Source: Euwallacea fornicatus (taxonomy: Eukaryota; Arthropoda; Insecta; Coleoptera; Curculionidae). From it: DNA of 64,000 nt. The position numbers and the translations under genes are program-made. The stretch lies in contig NW_027096028.1 of assembly GCF_040115645.1 (NCBI RefSeq), forward strand, positions 558,001-622,000. Reading direction: 5' to 3'. Numbering within the stretch: the stretch's first letter is position 1; each line of letters starts with the position of its first letter. This document shows positions 39,009-51,258 of the stretch, one piece after another. Under the pieces are notes generated by a model. That model was given only the letters and a program-made list of their open reading frames with translations, ran no database searches and was not told where the DNA came from.

Positions 39009-42000
39009 CCTTGGAAACTCATCGAGATGCCATCATGGTTAGTTGTGTCGTCACTAAGATCTCATCGAATTGATTAATTTGACTCGTTGTTGACGAAATT
39101 TGGAGTTCAATTTCCGAAGTTATCGAGCTTCAAAGTGTGAAAAGTGGCAAAAGTTGTGTGTTTGAGCACATAAAGTACGATTTATCTTGGAAACTCATCG
39201 AGATGCCATCATGGTTATTTGTGTCGTCATTATGATCTCATCGAATTGATTAATTTGACTCGTTGTTGACGAAATTTGGAGTTCAATTTCCGAAGTTATC
39301 GAGCTTCAAAGTGTGAAAAGTGGCAAAAGTTGTGTGTTTGAGCACATAAAGTACGATTTATCTTGGAAACTCATCGAGATGCCATCATGGTTATTTGTGT
39401 CGTCATTATGATCTCATCGAACTGAATAATTTGATTCGTTGTTGACGAAATTTGGAGTTCAATTTCCGAAGTTATCGAGCTTCAAAGTGTGAAAAGTGGC
39501 AAAAGTTGTATGTTTGAGCACATAAAGTACGATTTATGTTGGAAACTCATCGAGATGCCATCATGGTTAGTTGTGTCGTCACTAAGATCTCATCGAATTG
39601 ATAAATTTGATTCGTTGTTGACAAAATTTGGAGTTCAATTTCCGAAGTTTCGAGCTTCAAAGTGTGAAAAGTGGCAAAAGTTGTGTGTTTGAGCACATAA
39701 AGTACGATTTATCTTGGAAACTCATCGAGATGCCATCATGGTTAGTTGTGTCGTCACTAAGATCTCATCGAATTGAATAATTTGATTCGTTGTTGACGAA
39801 ATTTGGAGTTCAATTTCCGAAGTTATCGAGCTTCAAAGTGTGAAAAGTGGCGAAAGTTGTGTGTTTGAGCACATAAAGTACGATTTACCTTGGAAACTCA
39901 TCGAGATGCCATCATGGTTAGTTGTGTCGTCACTAAGATCTCATCGAACTGAATAATTTGATTCGTTGTTGACGAAATTTGGAGTTCAATTTCCGAAGTT
40001 TCGAGCTTCAAAGTGTGAAAAGTGGCGAAAGTTGTGTGTTTGAGCACATAAAGTACGATTTACCTTGGAAACTCATCGAGATGCCATCATGGTTAGTTGT
40101 GTCGTCACTAAGATCTCATCGAATTGAATAATTTGATTCGTTGTTGACGAAATTTGGAGTTCAATTTCCGAAGTTATCGAGCTTCAAAGTGTGAAAAGTG
40201 GCAAAAGTTGTGTGTTTGAGCACATAAAGTACGATTTATCTTGGAAACTCACGAGATGCCATCATGGTTACTTGTGTCGTCACTAAGATCTCGTCCAACT
40301 GAATAATTTGATTCGTTGTTGACGAAATTTGGAGTTCAATTTCCGAAGTTTCGAGCTTCAAAGTGTGAAAAGTGGCAAAAGTTGTGTGTTTGAGCACATA
40401 AAGTACGATTTATCTTGGAAACTCATCGAGATGCCATCATGGTTATTTGTGTCGTCATTATGATCTCATCGAACTGAATAATTTGATTCGTTTTTGACGA
40501 AATTTGGAGTTCAATTTCCGATGTTTCGAGCTTCAAAGTGTGAAAAGTGGCGAAAGTTGTGTGTTTGAGCACATAAAGTACGATTTACCTTGGAAACTCA
40601 TCGAGATGCCATCATGGTTAGTTGTGTCGTCATTATGATCTCATCGAACTGAATAATTTGATTCGTTGTTGACGAAATTTGGAGTTCAATTTCCGAAGTT
40701 TCGAGCTTCAAAGTGTGAAAAGTGGCAAAAGTTGTGTGTTTGAGCACATAAAGTACGATTTATCTTGGAAACTCATCGAGATGCCATCATGGTTATTTGT
40801 GTCGTCACTAAGATCTCATCGAATTGAATAATTTGATTCGTTGTTGACGAAATTTGGAGTTCAATTTCCGAAGTTTCGAGCTTCAAAGTGTGAAAAGTGG
40901 CAAAAGTTGTGTGTTTGAGCACATAAAGTACGATTTATCTTGGAAACTCATCGAGATGCCATCATGGTTATTTGTGTCGTCATTATGATCTCATCGAACT
41001 GAATAATTTGATTCGTTTTTGACGAAATTTGGAGTTCAATTTCCGATGTTTCGAGCTTCAAAGTGTGAAAAGTGGCGAAAGTTGTGTGTTTGAGCACATA
41101 AAGTACGATTTACCTTGGAAACTCATCGAGATGCCATCATGGTTAGTTGTGTCGTCATTATGATCTCATCGAACTGAATAATTTGATTCGTTGTTGACGA
41201 AATTTGGAGTTCAATTTCCGAAGTTATCGAGCTTCAAAGTGTGAAAAGTGGCAAAAGTTGTGTGTTTGAGCACATAAAGTACGATTTATCTTGGAAACTC
41301 ACGAGATGCCATCATGGTTACTTGTGTCGTCACTAAGATCTCGTCCAACTGAATAATTTGATTCGTTGTTGACGAAATTTGGAGTTCAATTTCCGAAGTT
41401 TCGAGCTTCAAAGTGTGAAAAGTGGCAAAAGTTGTGTGTTTGAGCACATAAAGTACGATTTATCTTGGAAACTCATCGAGATGCCATCATGGTTATTTGT
41501 GTCGTCATTATGATCTCATCGAACTGAATAATTTGATTCGTTTTTGACGAAATTTGGAGTTCAATTTCCGATGTTTCGAGCTTCAAAGTGTGAAAAGTGG
41601 CGAAAGTTGTGTGTTTGAGCACATAAAGTACGATTTACCTTGGAAACTCATCGAGATGCCATCATGGTTAGTTGTGTCGTCACTAAGATCTCATCGAATT
41701 GATTAATTTGATTCGTTGTTGACGAAATTTGGAGTTCAATTTCCGAAGTTATCGAGCTTCAAAGTGTGAAAAGTGGCAAAAGTTGTGTGTTTGAGCACAT
41801 AAAGTACGATTTACCTTGGAAACTCATCGAGATGCCATCATGGTTAGTTGTGTCGTCACTAAGATCTCATCGAATTGAATAATTTGATTCGTTGTTGACG
41901 AAATTTGGAGTTCAATTTCCGAAGTTATCGAGCTTCAAAGTGTGAAAAGTGGCGAAAGTTGTGTGTTTGAGCACATAAAGTACGATTTACCTTGGAAACT

Positions 42001-42165
42001 CATCGAGATGCCATCATGGTTAGTTGTGTCGTCACTAAGATCTCATCGAATTGAATAATTTGATTCGTTGTTGACGAAATTTGGAGTTCAATTTCCGAAG
42101 TTTCGAGCTTCAAAGTGTGAAAAGTGGCGAAAGTTGTGTGTTTGAGCACATAAAGTACGATTTAC
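39009..42165 (+). repeat. Region with a private CGTTTTTG / CCGATG monomer at 525-bp spacing
   Basis: A monomer with two private changes (CGTTTTTGACG and CCGATGTTTCGAG) occurs at 40489, 41014 and 41539, each 525 bp (three 175-bp monomers) apart, and once more at 37682. The intervening monomers are not identical in the two trimers, so spacing is conserved more than content. A six-monomer shift of 1050 bp also links the T9-deleted monomer near 40250 with the one near 41300. Confidence 0.8.
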
Positions 42166-43603
42166 CTTGGAAACTCATCGAGATGCCATCATGGTTAGTT
42201 GTGTCGTCACTAAGATCTCATCGAATTGATTAATTTGATTCGTTGTTGACGAAATTTGGAGTTCAATTTCCGAAGTTATCGAGCTTCAAAGTGTGAAAAG
42301 TGGCGAAAGTTGTGTGTTTGAGCACATAAAGTACGATTTACCTTGGAAACTCATCGAGATGCCATCATGGTTAGTTGTGTCGTCACTAAGATCTCATCGA
42401 ATTGAATAATTTGATTCGTTGTTGACGAAATTTGGAGTTCAATTTCCGAAGTTTCGAGCTTCAAAGTGTGAAAAGTGGCGAAAGTTGTGTGTTTGAGCAC
42501 ATAAAGTACGATTTACCTTGGAAACTCATCGAGATGCCATCATGGTTAGTTGTGTCGTCACTAAGATCTCATCGAATTGATTAATTTGATTCGTTGTTGA
42601 CGAAATTTGGAGTTCAATTTCCGAAGTTATCGAGCTTCAAAGTGTGAAAAGTGGCGAAAGTTGTGTGTTTGAGCACATAAAGTACGATTTACCTTGGAAA
42701 CTCATCGAGATGCCATCATGGTTAGTTGTGTCGTCACTAAGATCTCATCGAATTGATTAATTTGATTCGTTGTTGACGAAATTTGGAGTTCAATTTCCGA
42801 AGTTATCGAGCTTCAAAGTGTGAAAAGTGGCAAAAGTTGTGTGTTTGAGCACATAAAGTACGATTTATCTTGGAAACTCATCGAGATGCCATCATGGTTA
42901 GTTGTGTCGTCACTAAGATCTCATCGAATTGATTAATTTGATTCGTTGTTGACGAAATTTGGAGTTCAATTTCCGAAGTTATCGAGCTTCAAAGTGTGAA
43001 AAGTGGCGAAAGTTGTGTGTTTGAGCACATAAAGTACGATTTACCTTGGAAACTCATCGAGATGCCATCATGGTTAGTTGTGTCGTCACTAAGATCTCAT
43101 CGAATTGAATAATTTGATTCGTTGTTGACGAAATTTGGAGTTCAATTTCCGAAGTTTCGAGCTTCAAAGTGTGAAAAGTGGCGAAAGTTGTGTGTTTGAG
43201 CACATAAAGTACGATTTACCTTGGAAACTCATCGAGATGCCATCATGGTTAGTTGTGTCGTCACTAAGATCTCATCGAATTGATTAATTTGATTCGTTGT
43301 TGACGAAATTTGGAGTTCAATTTCCGAAGTTATCGAGCTTCAAAGTGTGAAAAGTGGCGAAAGTTGTGTGTTTGAGCACATAAAGTACGATTTACCTTGG
43401 AAACTCATCGAGATGCCATCATGGTTAGTTGTGTCGTCACTAAGATCTCATCGAATTGATTAATTTGATTCGTTGTTGACGAAATTTGGAGTTCAATTTC
43501 CGAAGTTATCGAGCTTCAAAGTGTGAAAAGTGGCAAAAGTTGTGTGTTTGAGCACATAAAGTACGATTTATCTTGGAAACTCATCGAGATGCCATCATGG
43601 TTA
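42166..43603 (+). repeat. Tandem 4-monomer HOR, period 703 bp
   Basis: 42166-42900 matches 42869-43603 at shift 703 (4 x 176 minus one). GATTAA alleles lie at 42228, 42579, 42931 and 43282, giving alternating steps of 351 and 352 bp. Limits are ACCTTG/ATCTTG on the left (42165/42868) and GTTAG/GTTAT on the right (42901/43604). Confidence 0.85.
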
Positions 43604-45114
43604 TTTGTGTCGTCATTATGATCTCATCGAACTGAATAATTTGATTCGTTGTTGACGAAATTTGGAGTTCAATTTCCGAAGTTTCGAGCTTCAAAGTGTG
43701 AAAAGTGGCAAAAGTTGTGTGTTTGAGCACATAAAGTACGATTTATCTTGGAAACTCATCGAGATGCCATCATGGTTAGTTGTGTCGTCACTAAGATCTC
43801 ATCGAATTGATAAATTTGATTCGTTGTTGACAAAATTTGGAGTTCAATTTCCGAAGTTTCGAGCTTCAAAGTGTGAAAAGTGGCAAAAGTTGTGTGTTTG
43901 AGCACATAAAGTACGATTTACCTTGGAAACTCATCGAGATGCCATCATGGTTAGTTGTGTCGTCACTAAGATCTCATCGAATTGATAAATTTGATTCGTT
44001 GTTGACAAAATTTGGAGTTCAATTTCCGAAGTTATCGAGCTTCAAAGTGTGAAAAGTGGCAAAAGTTGTGTGTTTGAGCACATAAAGTACGATTTATGTT
44101 GGAAACTCATCGAGATGCCATCATGGTTAGTTGTGTCGTCACTAAGATCTCATCGAATTGATAAATTTGATTCGTTGTTGACGAAATTTGGAGTTCAATT
44201 TCCGAAGTTATCGAGCTTCAAAGTGTGAAAAGTGGCAAAAGTTGTGTGTTTGAGCACATAAAGTACGATTTATGTTGGAAACTCATCGAGATGCCATCAT
44301 GGTTAGTTGTGTCGTCACTAAGATCTCATCGAATTGATAAATTTGATTCGTTGTTGACGAAATTTGGAGTTCAATTTCCGAAGTTATCGAGCTTCAAAGT
44401 GTGAAAAGTGGCAAAAGTTGTGTGTTTGAGCACATAAAGTACGATTTATGTTGGAAACTCATCGAGATGCCATCATGGTTAGTTGTGTCGTCACTAAGAT
44501 CTCATCGAATTGATAAATTTGATTCGTTGTTGACAAAATTTGGAGTTCAATTTCCGAAGTTTCGAGCTTCAAAGTGTGAAAAGTGGCGAAAGTTGTGTGT
44601 TTGAGCACATAAAATACGATTTATCTTGGAAACTCATCGAGATGCCATCATGGTTAGTTGTGTCGTCATTATGATCTCATCGAACTGAATAATTTGATTT
44701 GTTGTTGACGAAATTTGGAGTTCAATTTCCGAAGTTATCGAGCTTCAAAGTGTGAAAAGTGGCAAAAGTTGTGTGTTTGAGCACATAAAGTACGATTTAC
44801 CTTGGAAACTCATCGAGATGCCATCATGGTTATTTGTGTCGTCATTATGATCTCATCGAACTGAATAATTTGATTCGTTGTTGACGAAATTTGGAGTTCA
44901 ATTTCCGAAGTTTCGAGCTTCAAAGTGTGAAAAGTGGCAAAAGTTGTGTGTTTGAGCACATAAAGTACGATTTATCTTGGAAACTCATCGAGATGCCATC
45001 ATGGTTAGTTGTGTCGTCACTAAGATCTCATCGAATTGATAAATTTGATTCGTTGTTGACAAAATTTGGAGTTCAATTTCCGAAGTTATCGAGCTTCAAA
45101 GTGTGAAAAGTGGC
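43285..45114 (+). repeat. 6144-bp shift segmental duplication, copy 1
   Basis: Matches 49429-51258 (35 monomers away, minus 16 single-base deletions). Shared alleles include CATAAAATACG at 44611/50755 and GATTTGTTG in the next monomer. The copies end at 45115/51259, where site 136 is G in one and A in the other. Several 67-79 codon open frames occur in identical positions in both copies simply because the DNA is duplicated. Confidence 0.88.
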
Positions 45115-48100
45115 GAAAGTTGTGTGTTTGAGCACATAAAGTACGATTTACCTTGGAAACTCATCGAGATGCCATCATGGTTAGTTGTGTCGTCACTAAG
45201 ATCTCATCGAATTGATAAATTTGATTCGTTGTTGACGAAATTTGGAGTTCAATTTCCGAAGTTATCGAGCTTCAAAGTGTGAAAAGTGGCAAAAGTTGTG
45301 TGTTTGAGCACATAAAGTACGATTTATGTTGGAAACTCATCGAGATGCCATCATGGTTAGTTGTGTCGTCACTAAGATCTCATCGAATTGATAAATTTGA
45401 TTCGTTGTTGACGAAATTTGGAGTTCAATTTCCGAAGTTATCGAGCTTCAAAGTGTGAAAAGTGGCAAAAGTTGTGTGTTTGAGCACATAAAGTACGATT
45501 TATGTTGGAAACTCATCGAGATGCCATCATGGTTAGTTGTGTCGTCCCTAAGATCTCATCGAATTGATAAATTTGATTCGTTGTTGACAAAATTTGGAGT
45601 TCAATTTCCGAAGTTTCGAGCTTCATAGTGTGAAAAGTGGCAAAAGTTGTGTGTTTGAGCACATAAAGTACGATTTACCTTGGAAACTCATCGAGATGCC
45701 ATCATGGTTAGTTGTGTCGTCATTATGATCTCATCGAACTGAATAATTTGATTCGTTGTTGACGAAATTTGGAGTTCAATTTCCGAAGTTTCGAGCTTCA
45801 AAGTGTGAAAAGTGGCAAAAGTTGTGTGTTTGAGCACATAAAGTACGATTTACCTTGGAAACTCATCGAGATGCCATCATGGTTAGTTGTGTCGTCATTA
45901 TGATCTCATCGAACTGAATAATTTGATTCGTTGTTGACGAAATTTGGAGTTCAATTTCCGAAGTTTCGAGCTTCAAAGTGTGAAAAGTGGCAAAAGTTGT
46001 GTGTTTGAGCACATAAAGTACGATTTATGTTGGAAACTCATCGAGATGCCATCATGGTTAGTTGTGTCGTCACTAAGATCTCATCGAATTGATAAATTTG
46101 ATTCGTTGTTGACGAAATTTGGAGTTCAATTTCCGAAGTTATCGAGCTTCAAAGTGTGAAAAGTGGCAAAAGTTGTGTGTTTGAGCACATAAAGTACGAT
46201 TTATGTTGGAAACTCATCGAGATGCCATCATGGTTAGTTGTGTCGTCACTAAGATCTCATCGAATTGATAAATTTGATTCGTTGTTGACAAAATTTGGAG
46301 TTCAATTTCCGAAGTTTCGAGCTTCAAAGTGTGAAAAGTGGCAAAAGTTGTGTGTTTGAGCACATAAAGTACGATTTACCTTGGAAACTCATCGAGATGC
46401 CATCATGGTTAGTTGTGTCGTCATTATGATCTCATCGAACTGAATAATTTGATTCGTTGTTGACGAAATTTGGAGTTCAATTTCCGAAGTTTCGAGCTTC
46501 AAAGTGTGAAAAGTGGCAAAAGTTGTGTGTTTGAGCACATAAAGTACGATTTATCTTGGAAACTCATCGAGATGCCATCATGGTTAGTTGTGTCGTCACT
46601 AAGATCTCATCGAATTGATAAATTTGATTCGTTGTTGACAAAATTTGGAGTTCAATTTCCGAAGTTTCGAGCTTCAAAGTGTGAAAAGTGGCGAAAGTTG
46701 TGTGTTTGAGCACATAAAGTACGATTTACCTTGGAAACTCATCGAGATGCCATCATGGTTAGTTGTGTCGTCACTAAGATCTCATCGAATTGATAAATTT
46801 GATTCGTTGTTGACAAAATTTGGAGTTCAATTTCCGAAGTTTCGAGCTTCAAAGTGTGAAAAGTGGCAAAAGTTGTGTGTTTGAGCACATAAAGTACGAT
46901 TTACCTTGGAAACTCATCGAGATGCCATCATGGTTAGTTGTGTCGTCATTATGATCTCATCGAACTGAATAATTTGATTCGTTGTTGACGAAATTTGGAG
47001 TTCAATTTCCGAAGTTTCGAGCTTCAAAGTGTGAAAAGTGGCAAAAGTTGTGTGTTTGAGCACATAAAGTACGATTTATCTTGGAAACTCATCGAGATGC
47101 CATCATGGTTAGTTGTGTCGTCACTAAGATCTCATCGAATTGATAAATTTGATTCGTTGTTGACAAAATTTGGAGTTCAATTTCCGAAGTTTCGAGCTTC
47201 AAAGTGTGAAAAGTGGCGAAAGTTGTGTGTTTGAGCACATAAAATACGATTTATCTTGGAAACTCATCGAGATGCCATCATGGTTAGTTGTGTCGTCATT
47301 ATGATCTCATCGAACTGAATAATTTGATTTGTTGTTGACGAAATTTGGAGTTCAATTTCCGAAGTTATCGAGCTTCAAAGTGTGAAAAGTGGCAAAAGTT
47401 GTGTGTTTGAGCACATAAAGTACGATTTACCTTGGAAACTCATCGAGATGCCATCATGGTTATTTGTGTCGTCATTATGATCTCATCGAACTGAATAATT
47501 TGATTCGTTGTTGACGAAATTTGGAGTTCAATTTCCGAAGTTTCGAGCTTCAAAGTGTGAAAAGTGGCAAAAGTTGTGTGTTTGAGCACATAAAGTACGA
47601 TTTATCTTGGAAACTCATCGAGATGCCATCATGGTTAGTTGTGTCGTCACTAAGATCTCATCGAATTGATAAATTTGATTCGTTGTTGACAAAATTTGGA
47701 GTTCAATTTCCGAAGTTATCGAGCTTCAAAGTGTGAAAAGTGGCGAAAGTTGTGTGTTTGAGCACATAAAGTACGATTTACCTTGGAAACTCATCGAGAT
47801 GCCATCATGGTTAGTTGTGTCGTCACTAAGATCTCATCGAATTGAATAATTTGATTCGTTGTTGACGAAATTTGGAGTTCAATTTCCGAAGTTATCGAGC
47901 TTCAAAGTGTGAAAAGTGGCGAAAGTTGTGTGTTTGAGCACATAAAGTACGATTTACCTTGGAAACTCATCGAGATGCCATCATGGTTAGTTGTGTCGTC
48001 ACTAAGATCTCATCGAATTGAATAATTTGATTCGTTGTTGACGAAATTTGGAGTTCAATTTCCGAAGTTATCGAGCTTCAAAGTGTGAAAAGTGGCAAAA

Positions 48101-49502
48101 GTTGTGTGTTTGAGCACATAAAGTACGATTTACCTTGGAAACTCATCGAGATGCCATCATGGTTAGTTGTGTCGTCACTAAGATCTCATCGAATTGATAA
48201 ATTTGATTCGTTGTTGACAAAATTTGGAGTTCAATTTCCGAAGTTATCGAGCTTCAAAGTGTGAAAAGTGGCAAAAGTTGTGTGTTTGAGCACATAAAGT
48301 ACGATTTATCTTGGAAACTCATCGAGATGCCATCATGGTTAGTTGTGTCGTCACTAAGATCTCATCGAATTGATAAATTTGATTCGTTGTTGACGAAATT
48401 TGGAGTTCAATTTCCGAAGTTATCGAGCTTCAAAGTGTGAAAAGTGGCAAAAGTTGTGTGTTTGAGCACATAAAGTACGATTTATGTTGGAAACTCATCG
48501 AGATGCCATCATGGTTAGTTGTGTCGTCACTAAGATCTCATCGAATTGATAAATTTGATTCGTTGTTGACAAAATTTGGAGTTCAATTTCCGAAGTTTCG
48601 AGCTTCAAAGTGTGAAAAGTGGCGAAAGTTGTGTGTTTGAGCACATAAAATACGATTTATCTTGGAAACTCATCGAGATGCCATCATGGTTAGTTGTGTC
48701 GTCATTATGATCTCATCGAACTGAATAATTTGATTTGTTGTTGACGAAATTTGGAGTTCAATTTCCGAAGTTATCGAGCTTCAAAGTGTGAAAAGTGGCA
48801 AAAGTTGTGTGTTTGAGCACATAAAGTACGATTTACCTTGGAAACTCATCGAGATGCCATCATGGTTATTTGTGTCGTCATTATGATCTCATCGAACTGA
48901 ATAATTTGATTCGTTGTTGACGAAATTTGGAGTTCAATTTCCGAAGTTTCGAGCTTCAAAGTGTGAAAAGTGGCAAAAGTTGTGTGTTTGAGCACATAAA
49001 GTACGATTTATCTTGGAAACTCATCGAGATGCCATCATGGTTAGTTGTGTCGTCACTAAGATCTCATCGAATTGATAAATTTGATTCGTTGTTGACAAAA
49101 TTTGGAGTTCAATTTCCGAAGTTATCGAGCTTCAAAGTGTGAAAAGTGGCGAAAGTTGTGTGTTTGAGCACATAAAGTACGATTTACCTTGGAAACTCAT
49201 CGAGATGCCATCATGGTTAGTTGTGTCGTCACTAAGATCTCATCGAATTGAATAATTTGATTCGTTGTTGACGAAATTTGGAGTTCAATTTCCGAAGTTA
49301 TCGAGCTTCAAAGTGTGAAAAGTGGCGAAAGTTGTGTGTTTGAGCACATAAAGTACGATTTACCTTGGAAACTCATCGAGATGCCATCATGGTTAGTTGT
49401 GTCGTCACTAAGATCTCATCGAATTGAATAATTTGATTCGTTGTTGACGAAATTTGGAGTTCAATTTCCGAAGTTATCGAGCTTCAAAGTGTGAAAAGTG
49501 GC
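44451..49502 (+). repeat. Reiterated HOR segment marked by CATAAAATACG
   Basis: The rare base change (AAAATACG for AAAGTACG) occurs at 44611, 47241, 48647, 50755, 58121 and 62159, always followed by a TTATG monomer with GATTTGTTG. 44451-45215 matches 47081-47845 at shift 2630, and 47081-48096 matches 48487-49502 at shift 1406. Steps between marker copies are 2630, 1406, 2108, 7366 and 4038 bp, so the same core was moved several times with different HOR lengths. Confidence 0.85.
45216..47080 (+). repeat. Satellite stretch with 525-bp trimer steps
   Basis: Alternating A109-deleted and full-length monomers. The combination GATAAATTT + GACAAAATTT + GTTTCGAG recurs at 46470-46709 and 46995-47234, 525 bp apart. 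One copy near 45625 has CTTCATAG, an allele otherwise confined to the first 12.1 kb. No non-satellite sequence. Confidence 0.75.
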
Positions 49503-51258
49503 GAAAGTTGTGTGTTTGAGCACATAAAGTACGATTTACCTTGGAAACTCATCGAGATGCCATCATGGTTAGTTGTGTCGTCACTAAGATCTCATCGAAT
49601 TGATTAATTTGATTCGTTGTTGACGAAATTTGGAGTTCAATTTCCGAAGTTATCGAGCTTCAAAGTGTGAAAAGTGGCAAAAGTTGTGTGTTTGAGCACA
49701 TAAAGTACGATTTATCTTGGAAACTCATCGAGATGCCATCATGGTTATTTGTGTCGTCATTATGATCTCATCGAACTGAATAATTTGATTCGTTGTTGAC
49801 GAAATTTGGAGTTCAATTTCCGAAGTTTCGAGCTTCAAAGTGTGAAAAGTGGCAAAAGTTGTGTGTTTGAGCACATAAAGTACGATTTATCTTGGAAACT
49901 CATCGAGATGCCATCATGGTTAGTTGTGTCGTCACTAAGATCTCATCGAATTGATAAATTTGATTCGTTGTTGACAAAATTTGGAGTTCAATTTCCGAAG
50001 TTTCGAGCTTCAAAGTGTGAAAAGTGGCAAAAGTTGTGTGTTTGAGCACATAAAGTACGATTTACCTTGGAAACTCATCGAGATGCCATCATGGTTAGTT
50101 GTGTCGTCACTAAGATCTCATCGAATTGATAAATTTGATTCGTTGTTGACAAAATTTGGAGTTCAATTTCCGAAGTTATCGAGCTTCAAAGTGTGAAAAG
50201 TGGCAAAAGTTGTGTGTTTGAGCACATAAAGTACGATTTATGTTGGAAACTCATCGAGATGCCATCATGGTTAGTTGTGTCGTCACTAAGATCTCATCGA
50301 ATTGATAAATTTGATTCGTTGTTGACGAAATTTGGAGTTCAATTTCCGAAGTTATCGAGCTTCAAAGTGTGAAAAGTGGCAAAAGTTGTGTGTTTGAGCA
50401 CATAAAGTACGATTTATGTTGGAAACTCATCGAGATGCCATCATGGTTAGTTGTGTCGTCACTAAGATCTCATCGAATTGATAAATTTGATTCGTTGTTG
50501 ACGAAATTTGGAGTTCAATTTCCGAAGTTATCGAGCTTCAAAGTGTGAAAAGTGGCAAAAGTTGTGTGTTTGAGCACATAAAGTACGATTTATGTTGGAA
50601 ACTCATCGAGATGCCATCATGGTTAGTTGTGTCGTCACTAAGATCTCATCGAATTGATAAATTTGATTCGTTGTTGACAAAATTTGGAGTTCAATTTCCG
50701 AAGTTTCGAGCTTCAAAGTGTGAAAAGTGGCGAAAGTTGTGTGTTTGAGCACATAAAATACGATTTATCTTGGAAACTCATCGAGATGCCATCATGGTTA
50801 GTTGTGTCGTCATTATGATCTCATCGAACTGAATAATTTGATTTGTTGTTGACGAAATTTGGAGTTCAATTTCCGAAGTTATCGAGCTTCAAAGTGTGAA
50901 AAGTGGCAAAAGTTGTGTGTTTGAGCACATAAAGTACGATTTACCTTGGAAACTCATCGAGATGCCATCATGGTTATTTGTGTCGTCATTATGATCTCAT
51001 CGAACTGAATAATTTGATTCGTTGTTGACGAAATTTGGAGTTCAATTTCCGAAGTTTCGAGCTTCAAAGTGTGAAAAGTGGCAAAAGTTGTGTGTTTGAG
51101 CACATAAAGTACGATTTATCTTGGAAACTCATCGAGATGCCATCATGGTTAGTTGTGTCGTCACTAAGATCTCATCGAATTGATAAATTTGATTCGTTGT
51201 TGACAAAATTTGGAGTTCAATTTCCGAAGTTATCGAGCTTCAAAGTGTGAAAAGTGGC
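49429..51258 (+). repeat. 6144-bp shift segmental duplication, copy 2
   Basis: Second copy of 43285-45114, same allele order, with no difference noticed at the recurrent variant sites. On the left it abuts the end of the 1406-bp shift duplication; on the right it leads into the 7-monomer HOR. Confidence 0.88.
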
